From NCBI RefSeq assembly GCF_000732635.1, contig NZ_JPMD01000015.1:79180-143179 (forward strand): a stretch of 64,000 bases of DNA, given 5' to 3'. A program made the position numbers and the translations under genes. The stretch is from Clostridium sulfidigenes. GTDB lineage: Bacteria > Bacillota > Clostridia > Clostridiales > Clostridiaceae. Positions 52,415 to 61,230 of the stretch are shown here, piece by piece; position 1 is the stretch's first letter, and every line of letters begins with the position of its first letter. The notes under the pieces were generated by a model. It saw only the letters and a list, made by a program, of their open reading frames with translations, made no database searches and was not told the origin of the DNA.

Positions 52415-55309
52415 ATGATGAGAAAATTTAAATTACTATGCTTAACACTAATATTTTTGATAAGTACAAATATAGCTATGACGATGATAGCGTTTTCAGA
52501 TACCGAGAGCAAGATAATTAAAGTGGGTTATTATGATTATCCTTCTTTCATTGAAAAAGATAAAGATGGACTTTTTTCAGGGTATGGAGTAGAGTATCTC
52601 GAGGAAATATCAAAATATACTAATTGGAATTATGAATATGTATATGATACATGGCCAGAACTATTAGACAAGCTATCTAAAGGAGAGATAGATTTGTTAT
52701 GTGGGGCTCAGTACACCGAGGATAGAAGCAAGATATATGACTATGTAGAATATTCAAATGGAATAGAACTTACAACTATGTATGTTTCAAGTAAAAATGA
52801 CAGTGTATTTTATGAAGATTTTGAAGCATTCAATGGCTTGAAAATAGGGTTTTTAAAGGAAAGTTTTCAAAATACAGTCTTTGAAGGTTATGCAAAACAA
52901 AATAATTTCTCTTATGAAAAAGTATATTATGATTTTGAAGAAGAAATGATAGCGGATATGGAATCTGGTAATGTGGATGCTATAGTTTTAGGAAGCATTT
53001 CAAATCAGAATAGTGGTAGATTAGTTGCCAAATGCGATATTCACCCTTTTTATTATATAACACAAAAGGGTAATAATGATATCACCAATGAACTTAATGA
53101 AGCATTAAGAAAGATAAAATTAGATGATTTAAATTTTGATATGAAATTACGAGAAAAATATTATGGTAATAGCATTTTAAATCAACAACCGTTACTTACT
53201 CCAAGAGAGGTTGACTTTATAAAAAGAAAGCCTGTGTTAAAAGTGGCTTATAAAGATTATTTAAGTCCTATAGAATATAGGAGTAGTAAGGGTGACTTCT
53301 CTGGAATAGTAAGAGATATGTTAGAAGAAATCTCTAGAAAAATAGGTATAGAATTTGAATATGTGCAGGTAAAAAATACGGAAGAAGCTATAAAGTTAAT
53401 GGCAAATGGAAAAGTAGATTTAATAGCTAGTGAATCTAGTATTGAAAAAAATACACATTCTAGAGACATTATATTAACTAACCCGTATATATCCTTACCT
53501 TTAGTCATAGTTGGAAAAGGAGAAGAATATATAAAAACAGAGAATGTGGATATATCTATACCTAATGATATGAAAATCAACAAAGAAGCTTTTGAAAATA
53601 AATTTGGACAATACAACATTGAGTATTACAATGATTATATTAGTTGTATTAATGCAGTTAAATCGGGAAAAGTAGATATAACAGTATTAGACAGCTACAC
53701 AGCTAATATTGCTATTAGCAGTATAAAAGATAATAATTTAAAATCAATGAATATTGGGAATTTAAGTTATAATATATCAATTGGAGTAAATCCTAATATA
53801 GATTCATTAGTAATACCTATACTTAATAAGGCTATTAATGTTATAGATGAAAAAACTAGAGTAGATATTATTATGAAAAATGTAGTACAAGAATCTATTC
53901 CAATAAATTTAAAGGTAGTACTAGTTAAATATAGATTAGAAATTATTATTTTTATATCTTTATTAGTAATAATATCTCTTTTGATATTTTTTTATGTAAA
54001 ACAACGAAGAACAAAGTATTATGAAAAAATGGCATTTACAGATCCACTTACAGGTCTATGGAATGCTAATAAGTTTAAAGTTAGAGCTAAAAAGATACTT
54101 GAGACTAATAAAGGAAAATCCTATGCTCTTATATACAGTGACATAGATAAATTTAAGTTTATAAATGATAATTTAGGATATGAAGAAGGAGATAAAATTA
54201 TTTGTGCAATATCCAATAAATTATACAACTCAATGGGGGAAAATGAAATTTTTGCAAGGGTATCTGCAGATAATTTTTTAATACTTGTAGAATACACAAA
54301 TAAAAAAGAATTAATTGATAGGTTAACAAAATTTGAAAATATTTTTAGACAATTAGAAAAGGTTTTTGCAAAAAATTATAGGTTAATAGTTGTAAGTGGA
54401 ATCTATATATTTAATTCTAATGGTATAGAGGTTGAAGATATTATCAATAAAGCTAATATAGCACGTAAATCAGTTAAGGGTTCTCATACAAATAAAATTG
54501 CCTTTTATGATAAATGTTTTGAAAATAAAATTATTGAGGAATTAGAAATAGAAAATAAAATGTATAAGGCTCTTATAAATAGAGAATATAAGGTTTATTA
54601 TCAACCTAAATATGACTTAAATACAGAGAAAATTGTAGGTGCTGAGGCCTTAGTTAGGTGGCAGGATCCTGAGAAAGGGTTAATTCCTCCAGTGAAATTT
54701 ATACCTTTGTTTGAGAAAAATGGGTTTATAGTAAATTTAGATATGTATGTTTATAAAAGTGTATTGCAGTGTTTAAGAGAAAGATTAGATAATGGAGAAA
54801 GTGTAGTTCCAATATCATTGAATGTTTCTAGATTTCATGTTAATAATCCCAATATAGTCAAGGATATTAATGAGTTAGTTAAAAGCTATAACATAGATCC
54901 TAAATTGGTAGAGTTTGAATTAACGGAAAGTGCTTTTATGAAAAATGCTGATAGGCTTATAGAAAAAATGATAGGGTTAAAAAAGGTAGGATTTAAAATC
55001 TCTGTTGATGATTTTGGATCTGGATTCTCATCATTAAATCTTTTAAAAGAGTTTCCAGCTAATACCTTAAAGATAGATAAAGCATTTTTAGATGAAACAA
55101 CTAATTCACAGAGGAGTAAAGATATTGTTAAAAGTATAGTTGATATGGCGAAAAATATTAATATGGAAGTAATTTGTGAAGGGGTAGAAACGCGAGAACA
55201 GGCTGATTTCTTAAAAGAGATAGGATGTGAAATGGCCCAAGGATATTTATTTGCAAAACCTATGCCTAGGGAAGAATTTGAAGAACTATTAAATGTAAAT
55301 TATATATAG
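52415..55309 (+). CDS. Dual periplasmic-binding-domain sensor with degenerate GGDEF and intact EAL domain
   Basis: A 964-residue membrane signalling protein. A signal sequence is followed by two family-3 solute-binding domains (about 30-245 and 265-495; e.g. 'GYYDYPSFIEKDKDGLFSGY' and 'LKVAYKDYLSPIEYRSSKGD'). A single membrane helix 'IIIFISLLVIISLLIFF' sits near 510-530, then a GGDEF domain whose signature is 'ARVSADNF' (degenerate, no synthesis expected), and an EAL domain with 'GAEALVRW', 'LNVSRFH', 'ELTES', 'VDDFGSG', 'KIDK', 'EGVET' all present. It should hydrolyse c-di-GMP in response to external amino-acid-like ligands. RBS AGAGG. Confidence 0.9.
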   Translation: MMRKFKLLCLTLIFLISTNIAMTMIAFSDTESKIIKVGYYDYPSFIEKDKDGLFSGYGVEYLEEISKYTNWNYEYVYDTWPELLDKLSKGEIDLLCGAQYTEDRSKIYDYVEYSNGIELTTMYVSSKNDSVFYEDFEAFNGLKIGFLKESFQNTVFEGYAKQNNFSYEKVYYDFEEEMIADMESGNVDAIVLGSISNQNSGRLVAKCDIHPFYYITQKGNNDITNELNEALRKIKLDDLNFDMKLREKYYGNSILNQQPLLTPREVDFIKRKPVLKVAYKDYLSPIEYRSSKGDFSGIVRDMLEEISRKIGIEFEYVQVKNTEEAIKLMANGKVDLIASESSIEKNTHSRDIILTNPYISLPLVIVGKGEEYIKTENVDISIPNDMKINKEAFENKFGQYNIEYYNDYISCINAVKSGKVDITVLDSYTANIAISSIKDNNLKSMNIGNLSYNISIGVNPNIDSLVIPILNKAINVIDEKTRVDIIMKNVVQESIPINLKVVLVKYRLEIIIFISLLVIISLLIFFYVKQRRTKYYEKMAFTDPLTGLWNANKFKVRAKKILETNKGKSYALIYSDIDKFKFINDNLGYEEGDKIICAISNKLYNSMGENEIFARVSADNFLILVEYTNKKELIDRLTKFENIFRQLEKVFAKNYRLIVVSGIYIFNSNGIEVEDIINKANIARKSVKGSHTNKIAFYDKCFENKIIEELEIENKMYKALINREYKVYYQPKYDLNTEKIVGAEALVRWQDPEKGLIPPVKFIPLFEKNGFIVNLDMYVYKSVLQCLRERLDNGESVVPISLNVSRFHVNNPNIVKDINELVKSYNIDPKLVEFELTESAFMKNADRLIEKMIGLKKVGFKISVDDFGSGFSSLNLLKEFPANTLKIDKAFLDETTNSQRSKDIVKSIVDMAKNINMEVICEGVETREQADFLKEIGCEMAQGYLFAKPMPREEFEELLNVNYI

Positions 55310-55326
55310 GATAAATATATAAATTA

Positions 55327-55376
55327 TAAGCTGATATATCATAAAGAGTTTTGATATATTGGCTTTTAATTTATTT
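55327..55376 (+). terminator. Terminator after EAL protein gene
   Basis: Stem AAGCTGATATATCA with TGATATATTGGCTT, loop TAAAGAGTT, then TTAATTTATTTT. It ends one base before the palindrome of the next unit. Confidence 0.75.
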
Positions 55377-55377
55377 T

Positions 55378-55418
55378 GGTAACCAATGTTACCGAATTTA
55401 TAAAGATATTAATATAAA
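55378..55418 (+). promoter_or_regulatory. HcpR-like palindrome 1 and -10 element
   Basis: GGTAACCAATGTTACC (55378-55393) is a GTAAC-N4-GTTAC palindrome. A -10 candidate TATAAA lies at 55413-55418. Transcription would start near 55425, leaving a leader of about 180 bases before the ATG at 55609. The leader contains a 7-bp hairpin CTGCTTA/TAAGCAG (about 55450-55480). The motif is the form I recall being proposed for clostridial HcpR. Confidence 0.65.
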
Positions 55419-55608
55419 CTCATAGATGTAGAGATTAATAAAATATAATCTGCTTATAAAGGTTAATATAAATTAAGCAGGTTAAAATATATTTAACTAA
55501 AGGATTATGATTTACAAACATATTGAAATTATGGCTATAAAGTAATTTCAATATAGAAGATAAACATGATTTGGGTTTTAAAATTATTTAAATGTAGGAG
55601 GAGAAAAT

Positions 55609-56247
55609 ATGAGTTTATATCTTGGAAAAGTACATTATTGGTTATTTAACAAAATATTATGGTTTGAAGGATTAGAGGAAGAAATAATTAATCTAGCTAA
55701 GGAAGAGGGACTAGATGTATCTTCATTAGCTAAGGAGATTAATGAAAATCATGGAGAAAAACTGCCAAATCTTCCTTTAGAAGATATGATAGATACAAGT
55801 AACATCCATGGGTGGCTACAAGGGAAAATACATTCAGCAGAGGGAAGGATGGCAGCTTGGACAACTAAATTACTAAATAGTAATGAAAAAGTTAAGGCTA
55901 AATTAGAAAATATTTATATTCATCAAGGAATGAAAGCAGCTAAGGAAGTTAAAGAAAAATTAGATCCAGCAAGTAATGCTATGGATATATATGATAGAAT
56001 AAATGACTATATATTAGATGGAATGCCATGTGATAGAGTGAATGAGGTTCTAGCGTCTACGGAAGATATGGTACAGTGGAGTAGAAGAATTTGTGTTCAT
56101 AAGGACATATGGAGTAGAGAATCTGGAGATGTTTCTTATTTCTATAGTTTAAGAGGACTATGGATTAAGGCCTTTGTTAATGAAGTTAATGGTAACTATG
56201 AATACGAGGAATTAGGAGATGGAACTCAAATCATTAAAAGAAAGTAG
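55609..56247 (+). CDS. Uncharacterised His-rich helical protein, stress-regulon linked
   Basis: A 212-residue, mostly helical soluble protein that I do not recognise. It has spaced His residues at 9, 48, 67, 75, 105 and 164, notably 'KVHYWLFNK', 'IHGWLQGKIHSAEGRMAAW', 'YIHQGMKAAKE' and 'CVHKDIWSRE', which could make a metal site. Cys141 and Cys162 are present. It is translated from GTAGGAGGAG and followed 11 bp later by a hemerythrin gene with the same RBS. A GTAAC-N4-GTTAC palindrome precedes the pair, as for hcp. A role in NO or oxygen stress is inferred from context only. Confidence 0.7.
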   Translation: MSLYLGKVHYWLFNKILWFEGLEEEIINLAKEEGLDVSSLAKEINENHGEKLPNLPLEDMIDTSNIHGWLQGKIHSAEGRMAAWTTKLLNSNEKVKAKLENIYIHQGMKAAKEVKEKLDPASNAMDIYDRINDYILDGMPCDRVNEVLASTEDMVQWSRRICVHKDIWSRESGDVSYFYSLRGLWIKAFVNEVNGNYEYEELGDGTQIIKRK

Positions 56248-56258
56248 GAGGAGAAAAG

Positions 56259-56807
56259 ATGAATGCTATAGATTTAATGATGGAAGAGCATAAGTATATT
56301 AAACGTATGCTTACTGTAGTTAGAAAAGCTACTTACAAATCTCTAGAAGAAAAGAATGTAAACTATGAAGATTTCTATAAGATGATAGATTTCATTAGAA
56401 ATTATGCAGATGCACATCACCATAAAAAAGAAGAAGTAATTCTTTTTAATAAGATGGTGGAGGAGCTTGGACTTATTGCAGAGAAGACTGTGAAATATGG
56501 CATGCTTGTAGAACATGATTTAGGAAGACTTTATATTACAGGACTAAGTGAAGCACTTGAAAATTTAAAATCAGGTAATAAAGAAGCTATATTAGATGTT
56601 ATTGCTAATGCCATTTCTTATACTCATCTTTTAGAAAGGCATATAGACAAAGAAGATAATGTAATATATAAATTTGCTACTAGAGAATTAAAGCAAGAAA
56701 TCATTGATAAGGTAAATGCAGAGTGTGTTGAATTTGAAGATGCAAATACTGAGGTTATGAAAAAATATACTTCAATATTAGAGGAGTTAGAGAAAAAATA
56801 TCTTTAA
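56259..56807 (+). CDS. Hemerythrin-domain protein
   Basis: A 182-residue four-helix hemerythrin (HHE) protein. Iron ligands are seen as His11 in 'MEEHKYI', His53-55 with Glu58/59 in 'AHHHKKEEV', His86 in 'VEHDLGR', and His123, His128 with an acidic residue in 'HLLERHIDKEDN'. Such proteins hold a diiron site and bind oxygen or NO, or serve in repair of Fe-S and diiron centres. It forms an operon with the 212-residue protein and ends at a terminator before the hcp promoter. Confidence 0.9.
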   Translation: MNAIDLMMEEHKYIKRMLTVVRKATYKSLEEKNVNYEDFYKMIDFIRNYADAHHHKKEEVILFNKMVEELGLIAEKTVKYGMLVEHDLGRLYITGLSEALENLKSGNKEAILDVIANAISYTHLLERHIDKEDNVIYKFATRELKQEIIDKVNAECVEFEDANTEVMKKYTSILEELEKKYL

Positions 56808-56818
56808 TAATCGGAATT

Positions 56819-56873
56819 ATGAACTTTAAGTACATGAGAGTTTGTGCTTAAAGTTCATTTTATTTATTTTTAT
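56819..56873 (+). terminator. Terminator after hemerythrin gene
   Basis: Stem GAACTTTAAG (56821-56830) with CTTAAAGTTC (56847-56856), inner ACA/TGT pairing, then ATTTTATTTATTTTTATT. Confidence 0.8.
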
Positions 56874-56923
56874 TGATATCTAAATTTTATTTGCATATTA
56901 AAATACATATTCTTTTGAATTTT

Positions 56924-56966
56924 GGTAACGAATGTTACCGAATATTGTTTTGTACTTTAGTATACT
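56924..56966 (+). promoter_or_regulatory. HcpR-like palindrome 2 and hcp promoter
   Basis: GGTAACGAATGTTACC (56924-56939, centre 56931.5) with TATACT (56961-56966) as -10. There is no good -35 hexamer. A start near 56973 would put the palindrome centre at -41.5, the class II activator position of CRP/FNR-type proteins. The 19 bases TTAGTATACTTTAACTTGT recur in the promoter at 58833. Confidence 0.75.
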
Positions 56967-57015
56967 TTAACTTGTGAAAAGCAATAATAACAATTTAATA
57001 GGAGATGAGAAATTT

Positions 57016-58719
57016 ATGTCAATGTTTTGTTATCAATGTCAAGAGACAGCAGGATGTAAAGGCTGTACTATAAAAGGTGTTTGTGGTAAAGATGAGCAAG
57101 TTGCAAAGGCTCAAGATTTATTAGTATATGTAACTAAAGGATTAGCTATCGTAAGTAATGAAGGAAGAAAAGTAAATGTTATTGATAGTGTAGTAGATAA
57201 ATATATTACAGAAAATTTATTTATTACTATTACTAATGCTAACTTCCATAGAGATGCTATTTTAAATAGAGTAAAAGAAACTTTAAAATTAAGAGAAACT
57301 TTAAAAAGAAAAGTTGTTAGTGCTGGTGGACAAGTTGGAGAAGTAAAAATAACTGGAGGTTTCTTTAAAAAGATATTTGGTCTACAAAAGAAAGAAATAG
57401 TAATGGCAGATGCAGTAGCTTGGACAGCAGATAATACTATAGAATTTGATGCTAAAGCTGAAAAAGTTGGAGTGCTTGCTACTGAAAATGAAGATATTAG
57501 AAGTCTAAGAGAACTTATAACTTATGGATTAAAAGGATTATCAGCATATATGAAGCATGCTATGAACCTAAAATATAATGAGAGAGAAATTCATGGATTT
57601 ATGGCTAAGGCATTAGCTGCAACTTTAGATGATAGTTTAACTGTTGATGATTTAGTAGCACTTGCATTAGAAGCAGGAAAATATGGAGTAGATGGTATGG
57701 CATTATTAGATAAAGCCAATACTGAAACCTATGGACATCCAGAAATAACAACTGTAGATATTGGAGTAAGAAAAAATCCAGGAATATTAATTTCAGGACA
57801 TGACTTAAAGGATCTAGAGATGTTGTTAGAGCAGACAGAAGGAACCGGGGTAGATGTTTATACTCATGGTGAAATGCTTGCTGGACAATACTATCCTAAA
57901 TTTAAAAAATACAAACATTTTGCAGGAAACTATGGAAATGCATGGTGGAAGCAAAAGGAAGAGTTTGAAAAGTTCAATGGTCCAATTCTTATGACTACAA
58001 ACTGTATAGTAATTCCAGATAAGTCTTATAAGAATAGATTATTTACAACTGGTGCAACTGGAATGCCAGGATGTGCACATATAGAAGCTAATAGAGATGG
58101 TATAAAAGATTTTTCTAAGATTATAGAAATGGCTAAAAAGTGTAAAGCACCTACAGAGATAGAAAAGGGACAAATAGTTGGAGGATTTGCTCACAATCAA
58201 GTATTAGCTTTGGCTGATAAGGTTGTGGAGGCTGTTAAAACTGGAGCTATAAAAAGATTCTTTGTTATGGCTGGTTGTGATGGAAGAGCGAAATCAAGAA
58301 ACTACTATACTGAGTTTGCTGAAAAACTACCAAAGGATACAGTTATCTTAACAGCAGGTTGCGCAAAGTATAAGTATAATAAATTAAACCTAGGAGATAT
58401 TGGAGGAATTCCAAGGGTTCTAGATGCAGGACAATGTAATGATTCCTATTCATTAGTTGTTATAGCTCTAAAACTTAAAGAAGTATTTGGGCTTGATGAT
58501 GTAAACGCCCTACCAATATCATATAATATTGCATGGTATGAGCAAAAAGCAGTAATAGTATTATTATCACTATTATACTTAGGAGTTAAAAATATTCATC
58601 TAGGACCAACATTACCAGCATTCTTATCACCAAATGTTGCTAAAGTTCTTGTAGATAACTTTGGTATTGGTGGAATAACTAATGTAGAAGATGATATGAA
58701 AATGTTCATGGAAAGCTAG
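57016..58719 (+). CDS. hcp: Hydroxylamine reductase (hybrid-cluster protein)
   Basis: A 567-residue Hcp. The N-terminal cluster motif is Cys5-x2-Cys8-x8-Cys17-x5-Cys23 in '[15 protein letters not shown]', with an extra Cys14. Hybrid-cluster ligand blocks follow: '[17 protein letters not shown]' (His), '[12 protein letters not shown]' (Glu), 'MTTNCIV', 'TGMPGCAHI', 'AGCDGR', '[11 protein letters not shown]' and 'WYEQKAV'. It reduces hydroxylamine or, as now favoured, NO to N2O under nitrosative stress. ATG 57016 follows GGAG; the GTG at 56974 lies at the predicted transcription start and is rejected. Confidence 0.95.
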   Translation: MSMFCYQCQETAGCKGCTIKGVCGKDEQVAKAQDLLVYVTKGLAIVSNEGRKVNVIDSVVDKYITENLFITITNANFHRDAILNRVKETLKLRETLKRKVVSAGGQVGEVKITGGFFKKIFGLQKKEIVMADAVAWTADNTIEFDAKAEKVGVLATENEDIRSLRELITYGLKGLSAYMKHAMNLKYNEREIHGFMAKALAATLDDSLTVDDLVALALEAGKYGVDGMALLDKANTETYGHPEITTVDIGVRKNPGILISGHDLKDLEMLLEQTEGTGVDVYTHGEMLAGQYYPKFKKYKHFAGNYGNAWWKQKEEFEKFNGPILMTTNCIVIPDKSYKNRLFTTGATGMPGCAHIEANRDGIKDFSKIIEMAKKCKAPTEIEKGQIVGGFAHNQVLALADKVVEAVKTGAIKRFFVMAGCDGRAKSRNYYTEFAEKLPKDTVILTAGCAKYKYNKLNLGDIGGIPRVLDAGQCNDSYSLVVIALKLKEVFGLDDVNALPISYNIAWYEQKAVIVLLSLLYLGVKNIHLGPTLPAFLSPNVAKVLVDNFGIGGITNVEDDMKMFMES

Positions 58720-58735
58720 AATTAGAAGTAATGAA

Positions 58736-58782
58736 GTATTCAAAGGTAAATGGAGTTTACCTTTGAATACTTTTTTTTTTAT
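58736..58782 (+). terminator. Strong terminator after hcp
   Basis: A 15-bp perfect stem, GTATTCAAAGGTAAA (58736-58750) with TTTACCTTTGAATAC (58756-58770), loop TGGAG, then T10. Confidence 0.95.
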
Positions 58783-58798
58783 AAAATTTTTATATTCT

Positions 58799-58840
58799 GT
58801 AACCTATGTTACCGAATATAGTAGAGTGTTTTAGTATACT
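58799..58840 (+). promoter_or_regulatory. HcpR-like palindrome 3 and promoter of DUF1858 gene
   Basis: GTAACCTATGTTAC (58799-58812, centre 58805.5) with TATACT at 58835-58840. The centre-to-TATACT distance (29.5 bases) is identical to that of the hcp promoter. Confidence 0.75.
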
Positions 58841-58915
58841 TTAACTTGTAAGAGATACTAATAATTTTAAATTATTAGTTATAAATAAAAATTCAAATTA
58901 TAGGAGGAAAAGAAT

Positions 58916-59095
58916 ATGATAAATAAAGATATGACAATAGGTGAAGTTATAAGAATGAAAGAAGGAGCTCCTGAAATTTTAATGAGTTTTGGTATGGGTT
59001 GCGTAGGTTGCCCATCAGCTCAAGCAGAAACTCTTGCAGAAGCTGCTATAGTTCATGGATTAGACATAGAAAAATTATTAGCTGCATTAAATTAA
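58916..59095 (+). CDS. DUF1858 hybrid-cluster-associated redox disulfide protein
   Basis: A 59-residue protein: 'MTIGEVIRMKEGAPEILMSF', then 'GMGCVGCPSAQAETLAEAA' with a C-x2-C pair (Cys29, Cys32), then 'HGLDIEKLLAALN'. This is the DUF1858/ScdA-N-like domain often encoded next to hcp, called the hybrid-cluster-protein-associated redox disulfide domain. It may deliver electrons or help repair Fe-S proteins. It has its own palindrome and promoter, RBS TAGGAGG, and is too short for usual ORF cutoffs. Confidence 0.9.
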   Translation: MINKDMTIGEVIRMKEGAPEILMSFGMGCVGCPSAQAETLAEAAIVHGLDIEKLLAALN

Positions 59096-59190
59096 TATCT
59101 TTCATATAGATTTTACTTATGTATATATAATAGAACGTTAATATACAAGTATTATAAGAAGCAAAATAAGTTTGAAAAGAGGAAATAAAA

Positions 59191-59508
59191 ATGAGTTTAG
59201 ATAAAAATATATTAGTACCTATAAGTATGAATGATATAGATATTAGGACTAAAGTTATAGCATCAAATGAAAAGTTTAAGACTATATTCTTCAACTTTGT
59301 AGCAGGGAGTGGTAAGCCTTATCATACTCATAATGGTTATGCATCAATTCAAATATATGAAGGTGATATAACTATGGAATTTAAAACAGGAGAAAAGTTT
59401 AGATTAAAAAAAGGTGATTTCCTTCCTTTCGATGCAAGAATAGACCATAGTATAATTGCTGAAGTAGATAGTAAGGTACTAGTAACTATTTCTGAAGTTC
59501 TAGATTAA
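59191..59508 (+). CDS. Small cupin-domain protein
   Basis: A 105-residue single cupin barrel. Motif 1 is 'KPYHTHNGYASIQIYEGDIT', with His-x-His and Glu metal ligands, and motif 2 is 'GDFLPFDARIDHSIIAE' with a His. It likely binds one metal ion; function unknown. It lies 95 bp after the DUF1858 gene with no terminator between, so it is probably in the same transcription unit of the stress regulon. RBS AGAGGAAA. Confidence 0.8.
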   Translation: MSLDKNILVPISMNDIDIRTKVIASNEKFKTIFFNFVAGSGKPYHTHNGYASIQIYEGDITMEFKTGEKFRLKKGDFLPFDARIDHSIIAEVDSKVLVTISEVLD

Positions 59509-59602
59509 AAAATAAAAGTATAATATTAATAGATGAATTTAGTAAGTGAATTAATATTAAAGAGTTATTTAAAAGTAGATATTATATAAAATGCATATAA
59601 AA

Positions 59603-59645
59603 AAGAAGTATTAAAGGGAAATTTCCTTAATACTTCTTTTTTTAT
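59603..59645. terminator. Convergent bidirectional terminator
   Basis: Stem AGAAGTATTAAAGG with CCTTAATACTTCT, A-rich left and T7 right. Serves the cupin unit and the converging TauE-type gene. Confidence 0.85.
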
Positions 59646-61076
59646 TAATGGCAAGAAAAACCACCATTAAAAAATTGGTTATTAGAATCATTAGAAGGAT
59701 AATAAAATTCACTATCTATATCATTTTGTATAGTAGAATCATTTATAGAATTTAAATCATCTACTACCTTTATTGTTCCTCTAAGCATGCCCATCCAACA
59801 GCTATAGTTTATGTCTCCAGCGTCTGGAGTAAATTCTATTACATTTTCTCCAGAGGATAGATTCTTTTCAATATTCATAGATGGAATAACAATTTTATTA
59901 TTACAGAAGTTAATACTTTCACCATCAATTATAAACTCTGTAGGAATTCCCTTTTGAATATAAACTACATTTGGAGTATATCCTTGATTATTAGCTGCAA
60001 TCCTTATAACTTGCTTTCCGTTAGAAATTGTTGCTTTACTAGCTGAAGATTTATCGGATATAGTTGTATTATTATTTCCACCTAAAGATAAGGAATTAGG
60101 CATTAAATTAACTCCTATTAAAGACAAGCCACGATTAGCCATAATAATACCTAAAATTATGATAATACCACCACTGTATTTAATTAATCTTTTGGAATTT
60201 TTTTGACTAAGTACATTAGCAATAGCTCCAAAGCCTAGCATTAAAGGAATTGTACCTAGGGCAAAGAAAAACATTGAAGTTGCACCAGCTATGACACTTC
60301 CAGAAGCTAGAGCATAAAGCTGCATTGTTTGTAGGGGACCACAAGGCATAAACCCATTTAGAAATCCTACTATAAGAGGGTTTCTAAATTTTTTCTGGGA
60401 GTTACAGTTACTCCAAGGAAGCTTTATAGAAAATTTTCTAAGGGCTTTAAAACCATATAAGTTTAAACCCATAATTACCATAAATACACCTGCAATTATC
60501 GCTATGAAGCCTTGAACTCCAAAGGAAAGAGAAAAAGCTTTACCAATACCACCTACGATACCACCTAAAACCGTATAAGAAATTAAACGGCCTAAATTAT
60601 ACATAAGTCCAGGTTTAAATTTGTTTTTTTCAGGTACAATAGTAGATGTAATACTTTGGGACATCATTATTCCACCACACATACCCACGCAGTGTAGAGA
60701 TGTGAAAACGCCAATGGTAAATAGAGCAATGTAACTAACTTTACTACTTAAAGCAGAAGACATATCAAATACGCCAGTACCTTTGCCAAGGCGTATCATA
60801 AGTAAAGCTATAAGGACTATTCCTATAATGGGTAAAAGTTCTGAGCGACTATTTTTTTTATCACTAGTAACCTTGTATCCGGATTTTTCAATAGTAGAAA
60901 CTATGGTAGAATAGGATACTTTCTCAGCATCATATTCTACATAGACGGTTCCTTTAGTATAGTTTGCTTTTACAATTGTAACTCCTGAAATTTTTTTTTA
61001 AATGTCTTATTATAGTATTCTCGCAAGACTTACATACCATATTATCAATATTTAGAGTTATAGATTTATTAGACAA
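59645..61076 (-). pseudogene. HMA-TauE/SafE-cupredoxin membrane protein, frame broken at an A9 tract
   Basis: From TTG 61076 (RBS GAGGTGAT) the first part encodes an HMA domain 'SITLNIDNMVCKSCENTII' with metal-binding C-x2-C, and then loses frame at A9 (plus-strand T9, 60991-60999). With A8 it would continue 'SGVTIVKANYTKGTVYVEYD' and a helix, then run into the 384-residue frame ending at 59645. That part has TauE/SafE helices with 'SLHCVGMCGG' and 'GFMPCGPLQTMQLYALASGS', and a C-terminal cupredoxin-like domain with Cys ligands in 'INFCNNK' and 'YSCWMGML'. Total length restored is about 476 residues. Probably a copper-handling protein. Confidence 0.8.
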
Positions 61077-61230
61077 AATTATCACCTCATACATAATTTT
61101 AAGATAGTAGCTAAAGTATATATTTAAGTTGTGTAGATTTTATGGAGGAATTCTACATAGAATCTTCATAATGATTTATTATAATTAAGAAGTATATTAT
61201 AATAAGTTTTATATTAATGGAGGAGTATGG

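Noticed and set aside
53257..53619. A 120-codon minus-strand frame inside the SBP-EAL gene
   Set aside because: It is a shadow of a conserved solute-binding domain and lacks start signals.
56974..57015. GTG start adding 14 residues to Hcp
   Set aside because: It falls at the predicted transcription start, has no RBS, and known Hcp proteins begin at the MxMFCYQCQ motif.
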